Numbered from the stretch's first letter, positions 17,355 through 27,199 are shown. The stretch is DNA of 64,000 nucleotides from DATFVJ01 sp963826515 (GCA_963826515.1 CAWGXI010000009.1:62001-126000); one strand, 5' to 3'. Notes: generated by a model not told the origin, from the letters alone. Program-made: numbers and translations.

Positions 17355-17418
17355 AAGGGCCTCCGTGCTCGAAGGGCCTCCGTGCTCAAGGGCCCTGTGC
17401 TCAAGGGCCTCAGTGCAC
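17355..17418. repeat. Four-unit, about 16-bp minisatellite
   Basis: Units AAGGGCCTCCGTGCTC start at 17355, 17372, 17388 and 17403, with small changes in each. It lies between two pseudogenes. Confidence 0.75.
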
Positions 17419-17489
17419 GCGGTGACGGGAGCGGGGCTCCCGCGGTGGCCGGGCGTACGGGAGAGTCGCCGTGACGACGAGCGAGATCG

Positions 17490-18250
17490 CGGATCCTCGC
17501 CTGGGAGGGGGCGCTGATCGACCCGGTCGGCGGCATCCTCGGGGCAATTGTCTTCGTAAATGCAATCCTGGCGAGGCACCAGGCTTGGTCAGGGGACCGA
17601 GGTCGCGGGCTTCCTGCTCAGCGTCGGCATCGGCCTGGTCGGCAGCGTGGTCGGCACCGCGTTGCTCTGGCTGCTGAGCAAGCTCAGGCTCGACGAGGTG
17701 CTCGGCACCGCCGAGCTCGCCGTGGTGATCGCGGTCGCGGCGGCCTGCGATATCCTCCGCGACGACACTGGGCTGGTCGCCGCGATCCTCATGGGCCTGG
17801 CCGTGAGCAACGTGCACGGGTTCGACATCCTGGCGCGCCGGCCGTTCTTCGAGACGCTCGTCCAGTTGATGATCGGCCTGCTCTTTGTCTCCATCTCTGC
17901 GACTGTCACGCCCGCCTCTGCGCGGGCCGTCGTGCTGCCGGCGCTCGTCCTCGCCGCCATCTTGAACCTCGTGCCCAGGCCCATGGTGGCGTTCTTGTGC
18001 ACGGTCCGGACCTGTCGCCCGGCGAGCGAGGTTTCGTTGGCTGGATGGCCCCGCGCGGCATCGTCGCCGCCGCAACCGCCTCGACCCTGCCGGCCTCACG
18101 CAGCAAGGCGTCGTCGGCGCCGCCAAGATCCTGCCGGCGACGTTCGTCATGATCGTGGTGACGGTGACCGCCTACGCCCTGACCGCGGTGCCAGTGGCGC
18201 GGCGCCTTGGCGTCATCCGCCCGGCCCGCAGCAGGCCGCTTCTCTCGTGA
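17490..18250 (+). pseudogene. CPA1-type cation/proton antiporter, broken
   Basis: Pieces in successive frames give a sodium/proton antiporter membrane domain: AWEGALIDPVGGILGAIVFV, GTEVAGFLLSVGIGLVGSVV, ELAVVIAVAAACDILRDDTG, ILMGLAVSNVHGFDILARR, FFETLVQLMIGLLFVSISAT, then GERGFVGWMAPRGIVAAATAS and IVVTVTAYALTAVPVARRLG. The ALIDPVGG motif carries the ion-binding Asp. Shifts are needed near 17575, 18005 and 18085. The N-terminal helices are missing. Confidence 0.78.
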
Positions 18251-18340
18251 CGCGGGCGGCCAATGACGCCGTCCCTGCCGGCTACGACCTGCTACTGCTC
18301 GTCCGCGCCCGATGGACGGCTCTCGCCTGTTACGGCGGGC

Positions 18341-18564
18341 GAAACGCCGGTGACTGAGCACGGTGACACCCTGCTGCTTCTCGGCCCTTGTGGCCATAGA
18401 AATGGGCCGCTCGTGCTGAAGCTTGAGCACCTGCAGCACAGCGGGTCGTTCAAGGCCCGTGGCGCGTTTGCCAACCTGCTCCTGCGTGACGTCCCTCCAG
18501 CCGGCGTGATCGCGGCCTCCGGCGGTAACCACGGAGCAGCGGTCGCCTACGCCGCAATGACGCT
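18341..18564 (+). pseudogene. Threonine/serine dehydratase N-terminal fragment
   Basis: The frame gives LVLKLEHLQHSGSFKARGAF, with the PLP lysine of the SFKxRGA motif, then GVIAASGGNHGAAVAYAA, the phosphate-binding loop of fold-type II dehydratases. It breaks off at MTLG (about 18563) and fuses directly to the HNH nuclease fragment. About 70 residues of a roughly 310-residue enzyme remain. Confidence 0.8.
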
Positions 18565-19164
18565 GGGGCCGTCACCGGCCGCATCGAGCCATCGGTGGAA
18601 TCGGCCCTGCTCGCCCGGCCTTCGCTGGTCTGCTCGGCCGCACGTGATCTCGTGAACGGTCACTTCCCGGCGACCCTCGCACCCGACGTCCTGCTCGCCG
18701 CCGGGCTCGACCCCGATTCGGTGCTCGGTGCGGGTGTGCTGGGCGATCCCGAAACCGCGCCTGCTGGGCCACGGCGCAATCCCAGCTGGCGGGCCGAGGT
18801 GCTCCAGGCATGGGACCGGCAGTGCGCGTTCTGCGGGTACGACGGCGAGCTCGGCGGCGCCACCATTGGGGTCGAAGCGGCACATGTAGGCTGGTTCGCC
18901 TTCGCCGGGCCAGACGAGGCGGACAATGGGCTCGCCTTGTGCGCACTGCACCACAAACTGTTCGATCTGGGCGCGCTTGGGCTGGACGCTGGCCTGCACG
19001 TGCGAGTTTCGGCCACGTTCAGCGCCCGGACGGCCGCGGGCCGCGCGGTATATGACTTGCATGGATTGGAACTGCGGCCGCGGCCAGGAACGGCCCCGCC
19101 AGCGGCCGTCCACGTGGCCTGGCATGCCCGCGAGGTCTTCAAGGGGGAGCGGTTGCTGGCCTGA
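18565..19164 (+). pseudogene. HNH restriction endonuclease resembling phosphorothioate-sensing (ScoMcrA-like) enzymes, 5'-truncated
   Basis: The C-terminal HNH domain is intact: CAFCGYDGELGGATIG, then VEAAHVGWFAF and DNGLALCALHHKLFD. These have the Cys pair, the catalytic AAH and the LHHKLFD His pair. Before it, ARDLVNGHFPATLAPDVLLA matches the linker after the sulfur-binding domain of the family annotated as phosphorothioated-DNA-binding restriction endonucleases. The sulfur-binding domain itself is lost: the frame fuses at about 18565 to the dehydratase remnant. A GTG at 18595 could still start a 189-residue protein, but no ribosome-binding site is evident. Confidence 0.75.
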
Positions 19165-19389
19165 GGTACCCCGTGGCATCGGGAGGTCCGTGGCGTGAAA
19201 CTGCCTGGGCGTCGTGCATTGAGCGCGGACACGCCATAGCTGCGGCAATACCAGCACGGGTGGTTCACCCTGCCTGGGTGATGCTTTTGCCACTGCCTGG
19301 CGGTGAGGGTGAGCCTTGGTGCGCCCAGCGTCGGGAGCAAACGCGCTTCCACCCAGGCGCTTGTCTGGGCGCCGCTGGAGGAAGCCGAA

Positions 19390-19956
19390 ATGTCTGACAG
19401 CGATGTGCTCTACGTGCTCGCCGCCGCGTATGGGAATGCGGAGGAAGCTGTGGCCGACTACGAGGCAGTCAAGGCGTTGTATGCCGCCGTGAAGACGTCG
19501 CATGATTTCGACGCAGCGGTCATCGCCAAGGACGCGAGCGGCGACGTCACGATCGTGAAGAAGCACGAGCAGCCGACCAGGCACGGCGCCGCGGTCGGGC
19601 TAGGCTGGGGCCTTGCGGCGGGCGTAGTGGCAGCGCTCTTCCCGCCGGTAGGGATTCTGGGCGCGATAGCGGTCGGCGGCGGTGGCGGGGCGGCGATCGG
19701 TGCCGTGGCCGGCCATGCGGCCGGTGGCATGAACCGCAGCGACCTCAAGGAACTCGGCGAGACACTCGACGCGGGAACCGCCGGACTGATCGTTGTGTAC
19801 GAGACGAACCTCGCCGACCAAGTCGCGGCGAACGTCAAGGCGGCGAACCGGATCGTCTCCAAGGCCACTGACATGGCAGCCGACAAGCTCGCGGCCGACC
19901 TGAAGAAGGCGGAGCAGAGCTCTGGCGATGCCGGATCCGCCGCTGCGCCGGCTTAG
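19390..19956 (+). CDS. DUF1269 family membrane-associated protein
   Basis: 188 residues with a DUF1269-like N-terminus (SDSDVLYVLAAAYGNAEEAV). The central hydrophobic, Gly-rich segment (GLGWGLAAGVVAALFPPVG, then AIAVGGGGGAAIGAVAGH) resembles a glycine-zipper membrane hairpin. A helical tail follows. The ATG at 19390 has GGAGGAAG just upstream. Relatives are often linked to stress responses, but the function is unknown. It stands alone. Confidence 0.87.
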   Translation: MSDSDVLYVLAAAYGNAEEAVADYEAVKALYAAVKTSHDFDAAVIAKDASGDVTIVKKHEQPTRHGAAVGLGWGLAAGVVAALFPPVGILGAIAVGGGGGAAIGAVAGHAAGGMNRSDLKELGETLDAGTAGLIVVYETNLADQVAANVKAANRIVSKATDMAADKLAADLKKAEQSSGDAGSAAAPA

Positions 19957-20385
19957 TCGACGGGGGCAAGTGTCATAACGGCTGCGTGGACCGTTCGCAG
20001 CGCCTGTGTGCCCGGGTCATAACAACGTCCTCAGCGCCCGCCTGCCCACACCTGGCCTGGCATGTCGGCATCCCGGGCAGCGCGGACCGCGGCCAGGGAT
20101 GTTGAGCCAGTAGCCCTCGACGGTGGAGCGAGTGGCCCGGATCGCCGCCAGCAGCTGCTTTCTGCTGACCGGGGCGCCAGGCGGGTTGGCGCCGGAAAGC
20201 TAACACTGCTAGGGATCATGGCGTTTCCGGGCACACGAGAGCCGCGCGGCCCGCCCGGGCAAGCGAAACGATCATTAAGCGATGCCGGGCGGTCAGCCCA
20301 GAAATCGGGCGGTTAGCCGAATTATCACGACCATTACTACGGCATGCGCTGAGCGGACCCGCCGCGGGCAGGTGGCGCGCTCACG
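19957..20385. other. Intergenic region, no gene seen
   Basis: About 430 bases. On the minus strand one frame reads KQLLAAIRATRSTVEGYWLN (about 20100-20180), which could be a scrap of a former gene, but no family is recognised. Confidence 0.3.
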
Positions 20386-20955
20386 TCATGTGCCATTGCG
20401 GCCGGGACTCGGCCCGCCGCTGTTCACGCCCGCGGCCTCGAGGAGGGCCGCCCAGAGCTGGCTCGACAGGTCGATGAGCGCCTCGACCTCCGGCGGCGGT
20501 TTCCCGCCCCGCCATTCCTTGGATGGGCCATCGGGAAGCTTGCCGTGCAGATACAAAGCCAGGGCGTAGAGCGCGGGCTTCCAGCCGACCCCGACGCCGA
20601 TCAGGAAACCCTCGTCGGTTCACCGCTGGCGCCCTGGGACAGCCGTAGCTCGACCTCGCTGGCCGGAAATTCCCCGTACAGCCACGTCAGGGGTGAGCAG
20701 GCGAGGCGATTCGCAGCGCACGATCTCGCCGCCCGCGTTGCCCTCGAACTGGTACCTGCCGCCGACCCGAAGATCGCCGCTGACCTCGAGGAACCACCGG
20801 TTCAAGCGGTCCGGGTCTGTGCACGCCTGCCAGACGTCCTCGATCGGGACGTCGTAGCTACGTCGCAGCACAATGGTGCGCACCCCGCTTCCCGCGACGC
20901 GCCGGGTGCCGATCTCGCGGCGGGTGTCGTTGATCAGGCTGGTGATGTCGGTCAT
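20386..20955 (-). pseudogene. SRPBCC (AHSA1-type) protein, frameshifted
   Basis: The intact 5' part reads IVLRRSYDVPIEDVWQACTD, then DRLNRWFLEVSGDLRVGGRY, the START/AHSA1 signature. Near 20690 the frame breaks; another frame continues LTWLYGEFPASEVELRLSQG. After a second break near 20600 comes VGVGWKPALYALALYLHGKL and a tail ending at 20386. Its start overlaps the ArsR stop (ATGA), the usual ArsR-SRPBCC pair. Confidence 0.8.
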
Positions 20956-21347
20956 GTGCCTTCCTTGGCTGTCGTATTCTGCGCGACGGCGCGCGTGCTG
21001 CTGCCGTCCAACGCCTGGCGTTCGCGTTTGCCTCGCGCGAGCTCGGGGCCGAGGGCATCCATGCGCTGAGTCCAGAACCGCCGGTACCGGTCCAGCCACG
21101 TGTCGATCTCCCGCAAGGGCGCGGGATCAACGGCGTAAAGCCGGCGGGTTCCCGCTACCCGGACGGTCGTGAATCCGTTCTCTCGCAGCACCCGAAGGTG
21201 CTGCGAGACCGCAGGCTGAGAGATCCCGAACTCCGCCTGCACGACCGCGCCGACCTGGCCGGCCGGCAGTTCGCCGGCCGCGAGCAGCTCCAGAATCCGG
21301 CGCCGGACGGGATCCCCGAGAACGTCGAATGCGTGCACAGAAAACAC
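20952..21347 (-). CDS. ArsR-family winged-helix regulator
   Basis: 131 residues. The winged helix is clear: VLGDPVRRRILELLAAGELP, then FGISQPAVSQHLRVLRENGF and VRVAGTRRLYAVDPAPL. The SQPAVSQHLRVL recognition helix and the absence of a metal-binding ELCVCDL motif suggest an SRPBCC-partnered, non-metal ArsR regulator. It probably represses its own operon. The downstream partner is broken, so the regulator may now be free of its ancestral role. Confidence 0.9.
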   Translation of the reverse strand: MFSVHAFDVLGDPVRRRILELLAAGELPAGQVGAVVQAEFGISQPAVSQHLRVLRENGFTTVRVAGTRRLYAVDPAPLREIDTWLDRYRRFWTQRMDALGPELARGKRERQALDGSSTRAVAQNTTAKEGT

Positions 21348-21388
21348 TGTGTCAGCCTTGGCTTATATAAGTCAACTACGATATTTGG

Positions 21389-21742
21389 GTGGCGGCCGCC
21401 CAGCTAGTCGCGAACTACCACGGCAGGCACGGCGCCCGGCCGCTGCGCGACGTGCTCGACGATGCCGACGCGTACGCCGAGCGGGACTACCCGCGCGTGC
21501 TCGCGCGCGGCTCGCGGCTGACCGCCGAGGAGCGCGCGACGGCAGTCGCGCTCTCGGCGCTGACCGGACTGTTCGAGGATTACGTTGACCGGGTCAACTT
21601 GCGGCAGGGCCTTGCCGGATCGCCGCCTGGAGCACCGCCCGCATCCACCGAGATCTACGCCCTGGGCGCTCTCCTGGAGAGGATTTGCCGGCTCGCGGGG
21701 ACGGCACCCGCACTCAATGTGAGCCCCGTACCATGGCGTCCA
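21389..21742 (+). other. Open segment in frame before the PMT gene, origin unknown
   Basis: 118 codons, open and in phase with the mannosyltransferase, contain DVLDDADAYAERDYPRVLAR and TAVALSALTGLFEDYVDRV. Composition is coding-like, but PMT proteins do not have such a domain. There is no ribosome-binding site at its first GTG. It may be the tail of a lost gene fused by deletion, or a genuine N-terminal extension. Confidence 0.35.
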
Positions 21743-23302
21743 ATGACAGATACCGAGGTCGGCCTTCCGGCCGACTATGCGAAAAAGGGCCGGTCCCAGC
21801 GTGGGAGGCCCACACCGCCGATGCCGGCGGGCCGGATCTGGGGCTGGGCAGGCCCGCTGATCGTGACCGCGTTCGCCACCTACCTGAGGTTCGACCGGCT
21901 GTCGATTCCGCGATCGATCGTCTTCGATGAGCACTACTACGTGCCCGACGCGTTCGGGATCCTGCATTACGGAGTCGAGCACAACCTCGTAAGCAACTAC
22001 AGCGACGCGATGGTGGCGCGCGGCCAGACAAATCTCTTCGGCCCCGGCGGCGAGTTCGTCGTGCACCCCCCCATGGGCAAGGTTCTCATCGCGGCCGGCG
22101 AGGGCTTGTTCGGCCTCACGCCTTTCGGCTGGCGATTCGCGGTCGCACTTGTCGGCTCCCTCTCGGTGTTGCTGCTCGCGCGGATCGCGAGGCGGATGAC
22201 CCGGTCGACGCTGCTTGGCTGCGCGGCGGGTCTCCTCATGGCCCTTGACGGGCTCGAATTCACCATGAGCCGCACGGCCCTGCTCGACATCTTCCTGATG
22301 TTCTGGCTGCTTGCCGCGTTTGGCTGCCTCGTGATCGATCGTGATCGTGCCCGCGAACGGCTTGCGGCCAGCGTCGGTGTGTCCTCCGACGGGCCAGGGC
22401 CCAGGCTCCGGGTGCGCTGGTGGCGGGTTCTCGCAGGGGTGTGCCTGGGGCTGGCCTGCGCGTCGAAGTGGGACGCCATCTGGTACATCATCGCGTTCAT
22501 CGGGCTGACCGTTGCGTGGGACATCGGCGCACGGCGGGCCGCGGGATTCCGGTCCTTCGGCCGCGGCGCGCTCGCCGACGGGCGCTGGACACTCCTGTCC
22601 TTGCTGGTCGTTCCCGCGGCCGTGTATATCGCCTCATGGAGTGGCTGGTTCGCGTCCAGCATCGGCTGGGACAGGAACTATGCGGCGCAGCACGGTGTCG
22701 GGACGCCGGTGATCTCCGCCCTGTACTCGCTGTTCGAGTACCACAAGGAGATGCTCAATTACCACATTCACCTGCATGCGTACCATCCGTACCGGTCGCA
22801 GCCGTGGACCTGGCTGGTGCTGAGCCGGCCGGTCGCGTTCTTCTACGCGAGCCCGAGCGCGGGCCACGACGGCTGCCGGGTAGCACACTGCTCGCAGGCG
22901 GTCCTGGCGATCGGTACGCCGGCAATCTGGTGGGCGTCGATTGCGGCGCTCACGGTCCTGATCATCTGGTGGCTGACCCAACGGGACTGGCGGGCGGGGG
23001 CTGTGCTGCTCGGCGTGTCAGCGGGCTGGCTGCCCTGGTTCGCCTTCCCGGCCCGGACCAAGTTCTTCTTCTACGCGGTGTCGTTCGAGCCATACCTGAT
23101 ATTGGCGATCACGCTGTGCCTTGGCTTGATCATGGGATCGGCCCGTTCGTCACGGCTGCGGCGCGGCATCGGCGCGGCAATCGTCGGCGGGTACCTGCTT
23201 GTCGTCGTGCTGAACTTCTGGTACCTGTACCCGCTTCTCGCGGCGAAGGTGATCCCGTACAGCGCCTGGCACGCCCGGATGTGGTTCTCAAGCTGGATCT
23301 GA
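21743..23302 (+). CDS. pmt: Dolichyl-phosphate-mannose-protein mannosyltransferase (PMT, GT39)
   Basis: Membrane glycosyltransferase that moves mannose from polyprenyl-phosphate mannose to secreted proteins. The catalytic loop after helix 1 reads RLSIPRSIVFDEHYYVPDAF, with the acidic DE pair. Then come VHPPMGKVLIAAG, the helical region with LDGLEFTMSRTALLDIFLMF, and the conserved C-terminal YPLLAAKVIPYSAWHARMWF. The 519-residue length is usual. The ATG at 21743 is preferred because homologues begin 40-50 residues before the first membrane helix (WGWAGPLIVTAFATYL). It is usually next to rsmI, which is not seen here. Confidence 0.9.
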   Translation: MTDTEVGLPADYAKKGRSQRGRPTPPMPAGRIWGWAGPLIVTAFATYLRFDRLSIPRSIVFDEHYYVPDAFGILHYGVEHNLVSNYSDAMVARGQTNLFGPGGEFVVHPPMGKVLIAAGEGLFGLTPFGWRFAVALVGSLSVLLLARIARRMTRSTLLGCAAGLLMALDGLEFTMSRTALLDIFLMFWLLAAFGCLVIDRDRARERLAASVGVSSDGPGPRLRVRWWRVLAGVCLGLACASKWDAIWYIIAFIGLTVAWDIGARRAAGFRSFGRGALADGRWTLLSLLVVPAAVYIASWSGWFASSIGWDRNYAAQHGVGTPVISALYSLFEYHKEMLNYHIHLHAYHPYRSQPWTWLVLSRPVAFFYASPSAGHDGCRVAHCSQAVLAIGTPAIWWASIAALTVLIIWWLTQRDWRAGAVLLGVSAGWLPWFAFPARTKFFFYAVSFEPYLILAITLCLGLIMGSARSSRLRRGIGAAIVGGYLLVVVLNFWYLYPLLAAKVIPYSAWHARMWFSSWI

Positions 23303-23466
23303 CGTCGCCGGGCCGATAGCGCCGTGCCGCCAGGGCGTTACCCGTTAAACATGCTGAAGCCCAGGTGAGCGGTCCGGGCCCGTGATCGTTGGCTGTCCCG
23401 GCCTGGACATGCGCTGCCAAATATGTGTCAACTGAGGAAGGCGGCAAGCCACATCGAATACGTCAC

Positions 23467-24513
23467 GTGAGCCGGGGCCCGCCGGGGCTCCCTGGTCGCC
23501 CCGGCGGGCCTAGCCCGCTGCCCTACGAGCTCTCCGATGAGCTGGATACCCTCGGCCGGTGCCATCTCGGCGGGACCCTGCCCGGCGGTTTCGCCGCAAA
23601 CACCAAGCTCGATCCGCGCACCGATGAGTTGCACGCCATCGCTTACTTCTTTGCCTGGGACCACGTCCAGCATGTCGTCGTCGACACGGCGGGTCAGGTA
23701 AGCAGGACCACCGACATCGCGGTTGCCGGCGGGCCGATGATGCACGACTTCGCGCTCACCGGGAAATACGTGGTCCTGTACGATCTGCCGGTCACGTTCA
23801 GCATGGACGCTGTATCCGCCGGACGGCAGATGCCCTACGTCTGGAACCCCGCACATCAGGCCCGCGTCGGCCTGCTGCCCCGCGACGGCCGCTCAGCCGA
23901 TGTCCGCTGGCTCGAAGTCGACCCATGCTGGGTGATCCACTCGCTGAACGCCTATGACGATGGCGGCCAGGTCGTGGCTGACGTGTGCCAGTACCCGAGT
24001 GCCTTCGACGTCTCGACACTCTGGAGCGGGCACGGGCCGCGTCGCTCGACCGGTGGATCATCGACCCGGCCGCCGGCAAGGTGACGCAGCAGCGGCTGGA
24101 TGACCGTAGCCAGGAATTCCCGCGCGTCGACGGCCGCGTCACCTCCCGCGCGCACCGCTACGGCTACAGCGCGGCGATAGGCGAGGTCAGCCAGGCCACC
24201 GCGCCGCTGAGTGGCGACTTCAGTGACGAAGCATTCGCCAACGCCCTGCTCAAGCACGACCTCGCGCAAGGCACCGTCGAGGCGCACGAGTTCGGGCGGG
24301 ACTCAACGGCGGGTGAGGCCGTCTTCGCCCCCGCCGCACCGGATGCGGCAAGACGACGGCTATGTCATCGCCTTCGTCCACAACCCCGATCGCGGCGCCG
24401 CTGACCTGGTGATCCTCGCGGCACAGGACTTCACAGGCGAACCGGTGGCCCGCGTCCACCTGCCGGCCAGGATCCCGCTGGGCTTCCACGGCAGCTGGCT
24501 GGCCGGCCAGTAG
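23467..24513 (+). pseudogene. Carotenoid cleavage oxygenase (RPE65/CCD family), broken
   Basis: Three frames are needed. The first gives LSDELDTLGRCHLGGTLPGG, HAIAYFFAWDHVQHVVVD, GGPMMHDFALTGKYVVLYDL and WVIHSLNAYDDGGQVVADV. A shift near 24025 gives LDRWIIDPAAGKVTQQRLDD. Another near 24345 gives DDGYVIAFVHNPDRGAADLV and PLGFHGSWLAGQ. The iron-ligand histidines of MHDF, HSLNAYDD and FHGSW remain. The first 100 or so residues are missing. Confidence 0.85.
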
Positions 24514-24622
24514 ATCCATTAAGACACCGTTTCTGTGATCGTTTGCTGTACCGGCGCATTTCACGGGTGATGTCCCACGATCAAGAAACCTCGGCGCTGC
24601 CGGTCGCGAGGCGCGGTCAGCG

Positions 24623-25621
24623 CTAGCGGCCGGGCGCGATCTGGACCTTGACGCCATCGCCGTTGCGGACGCTGGCCAGCGCCGCTGGGAACTGGTCAAG
24701 AGCAAGCGGGGAGTCAAGCAGGGGGGCGGTGTCGATGATGCCCGCCGCCATCAGGTCAGCTGCCGCGCCGAAGCTGTTGAGCACGGCCATTGACCCGAGA
24801 ACCGTGATCTCGTCGTTGTAGATGCGGAACGGCGACAACGACACGGTGGCGTCACCGCTGGTGATGCCGAAGATCAGCAACCGGCCGCCGCGCTCGAGTG
24901 ACTGGAAAGCGGCCTCGATCGCGGCGGGCGCCCCCGTCGCGTCCACCGCCACGCCGAAGGTGCTTCGCTCGAGCGCGGACGAGTCGCCGGCGACGCTGGC
25001 TGCGCCGATGGCCGTGGCCGCCTCCAGCCGGGCTGGCTTGCGGTCGACCACGGTCACCGACCGCGCGCCCGCCCGGTTGAGCAGTTGCAGAAGCAGCAGG
25101 CCCATGGTGCCCGCACCCATCAGCAGGACATCTTCACCGATGACCGGGCCAATGCGGCGCAGGCCGTGCACCGCGCACGACAGCGGCTCGATGAGGGCGC
25201 CCTGGCGGTCGTCGACGCTGTCAGGGATGCGGTAGGCGCTGACGGCAGGAACGGCCACGTACTCGGCGAAGGCACCGTCGACCGTGTCGCCGATCGCGTT
25301 CCAGCTGGCGCAGAGATTGCCGCGGCCGGAGTGGCATGCGCGGCAGTGGCCGCAGAACAGCGAGGGATCCACCGCGACCCGCTCCCCGTCGCGCCAGTCG
25401 CCAGAGACACCGTCGCCCCGGTCTACCACCCGGCCGGCGAACTCGTGCCCAGGGATGATCGGGTACGGCGTGGGCGGGAAATCGCCGTCGGCGATGTGCA
25501 GGTCAGTGCCGCAGATGCCGCAGGCGCCCACCTGCACGATCAGCTCCCCATGCCGTGGCGCCGGGTCGGCCGCATCGGTCACTTCGAGCTGCCCAGGCTT
25601 CTCCCAAATAACAGCGCGCAT
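24623..25621 (-). CDS. Zinc-dependent medium-chain alcohol/polyol dehydrogenase
   Basis: 332 residues, threonine/sorbitol-dehydrogenase-like. The catalytic zinc site is seen as GACGICGTDLH and PGHEFAGRVV. The structural zinc cysteines lie in FCGHCRACHSGRGNLC, and the NAD-binding loop is LLMGAGTMGLLLLQLL. The frame is complete. A sugar-type ABC ATPase remnant and a SorC-type regulator lie upstream, so it probably belonged to a polyol-use operon. The substrate is unknown. Confidence 0.92.
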   Translation of the reverse strand: MRAVIWEKPGQLEVTDAADPAPRHGELIVQVGACGICGTDLHIADGDFPPTPYPIIPGHEFAGRVVDRGDGVSGDWRDGERVAVDPSLFCGHCRACHSGRGNLCASWNAIGDTVDGAFAEYVAVPAVSAYRIPDSVDDRQGALIEPLSCAVHGLRRIGPVIGEDVLLMGAGTMGLLLLQLLNRAGARSVTVVDRKPARLEAATAIGAASVAGDSSALERSTFGVAVDATGAPAAIEAAFQSLERGGRLLIFGITSGDATVSLSPFRIYNDEITVLGSMAVLNSFGAAADLMAAGIIDTAPLLDSPLALDQFPAALASVRNGDGVKVQIAPGR

Positions 25622-25647
25622 CAGGCCCCCTCAGGGTTGTCTGGGCG

Positions 25648-26036
25648 TCGAGGTTGGACAGCGGCTCGTCCATGCAGAAGACCTTGGGTTCCCGGCCGAT
25701 GGCACGGCCCATAGCGACCCGCTGGCGCTGCCCGCCCGACAGATTTCGTGGCTTGCGGTCGAGGAGCGCCTCGAGGTCGACCAGCTTGCCCGCCGTCCGC
25801 ACCCGGCGGGCGCGCTCATCCCTGGCCACGCCCTGCATCTTGAGGGCGAAGCCCATGTTCTCGCCGCCGGTCTTGCTGGGGTAGAGCGCATAGTTCTGGA
25901 ACACCATCGCGGTGTCGCGGTTGCGCCACGCCCACCATATCCTTGCCGTCGATACGGATCGACCCTTCGTCGATCTCCTCGAGACCAGCCAGCATCTGCG
26001 GCGCCGTGGTTTTTCCGCTTCCCGACGGGACTGAGC
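25648..26036 (-). pseudogene. MalK/UgpC-type ABC transporter ATPase, truncated at both ends
   Basis: It starts inside Walker A (SGSGKTT), runs MLAGLEEIDEGSIRIDGKDM, then needs a shift near 25925 to give VFQNYALYPSKTGGENMGFA, the signature RNLSGGQRQRVAMGRAIGRE and Walker B CMDEPLSNLDAQ. The 3' half, including the regulatory TOBE-like domain, is gone. The permease and binding-protein genes are absent. Confidence 0.85.
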
Positions 26037-26099
26037 GGGCTTCTAGCTAGGCAAAGTCAAGAAAAGCTGTAAATATGACGTAAGGTCGCTCGAATGAGC

Positions 26100-26216
26100 G
26101 CAGCCTCGTGGCGCGTGGTTCGTGAGCGTGCTGTCCGTGCGGAGATTGTCCGTGCGTTGCCCGTGCGGAGACTGTTCGTGAGCGCACACGATTCGTGCGC
26201 AGATGCTTCGTGAGCG
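26100..26216. repeat. Degenerate, about 15-bp minisatellite upstream of the SorC-type gene
   Basis: TTCGTGAGCG occurs three times, and TCCGTGCGGAGATTG-like units lie between. The reverse complement, GCGCTCACGAAC, matches the units at 2020-2080. It occupies the promoter region of the regulator gene. Confidence 0.7.
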
Positions 26217-26240
26217 CATGTTCGGCTAACTGGATGGCTA

Positions 26241-27199
26241 ATGGCCGGGTTGTCAGCCGATCGGCCGTTGGAGATCGTCCTCGCCGCCCGCGTGGCACGC
26301 AGTTCTACCTCGAGGGAGCTTCAAAGATCGATATCGCCGACCGGCTGGGCATCAGCCGGTTCCGTGTCGCGCGCCTGCTCGACTCGGCGCGCGAGGCCGG
26401 CATGGTGCGCATCGAGATCGGGCTGCTGCGGGGCAGCCTTGACGCGGGTCTTTCCGCGGAGCTCTGCTCGGCCTTCGGCCTGAAGCATGCCTTCGCGTTC
26501 GACTTTCCCGACGAGGACGAGCCCGCGCTACAGCGCCGCCTTGGCGAGGCGGCCGGTCAGGTGCTGATGGACATCATCACGCCAGAAGACGTCCTCGGCA
26601 TGTCCTGGTCACGTTCGCTGAGCGCGCTGGCAGCCGCGCTGACGCGGATGCCCGCGTGCCCGATCGTCCAGCTGACCGGAGCGGTGCCACCGCCCGACGG
26701 CAGGGACCTGCTCGACCTGGTCCGCAGTGTCGCGCGCATCGGCGGCGGCACCGCGCATGTGTTCTACGCGCCGATGATCGTGGACGACGCCCAGACGGCT
26801 GCCGCCATCCCCCGCCAGGCCGACGTTGCCGGTGCTTTCGCGCTCGTGCCGTCCGTGACGACAACGATGCTCGCCATAGGCGCATGGGCGCCCGGCCTGT
26901 CGACGATCTATGACGCGTGCAATTCAGCTGAGCGCGACGCCATTGCCAGGCTCGGCGTGTGCGCGGAGATGGCTGCGGTGTTCCTCGGGGAGGACGGCCG
27001 TCCCGTGGGAACCGGGCTGGACAGCCGCATGATCGTGACACCGGGGTGGGCGCTCGCCAAGATGCCATGCGTCATCGCCGTGGCTTACGGCGTCGCCAAG
27101 AGTACCGCGGTCCGCGCGGCCATCCGCGGCGGCATGATCCACGGCCTGATCACCCACACAAGCCTCGCTAGGGAACTGCTCAGCATCGCTCGTTCCTGA
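26241..27199 (+). pseudogene. SorC/DeoR-type sugar-responsive regulator, frameshifted near the start
   Basis: The ATG at 26241 opens MAGLSADRPLEIVLAARVAR. One base appears missing near 26300, and the neighbouring frame continues QFYLEGASKIDIADRLGISR, a helix-turn-helix typical of SorC proteins. The effector domain follows: ITPEDVLGMSWSRSLSALAA, then QLTGAVPPPDGRDLLDLVRS, and so on to the end. Everything after the shift is open. A single base change would restore a full regulator, so a sequencing slip is possible. It would have controlled the adjacent ABC/dehydrogenase genes. Confidence 0.8.
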
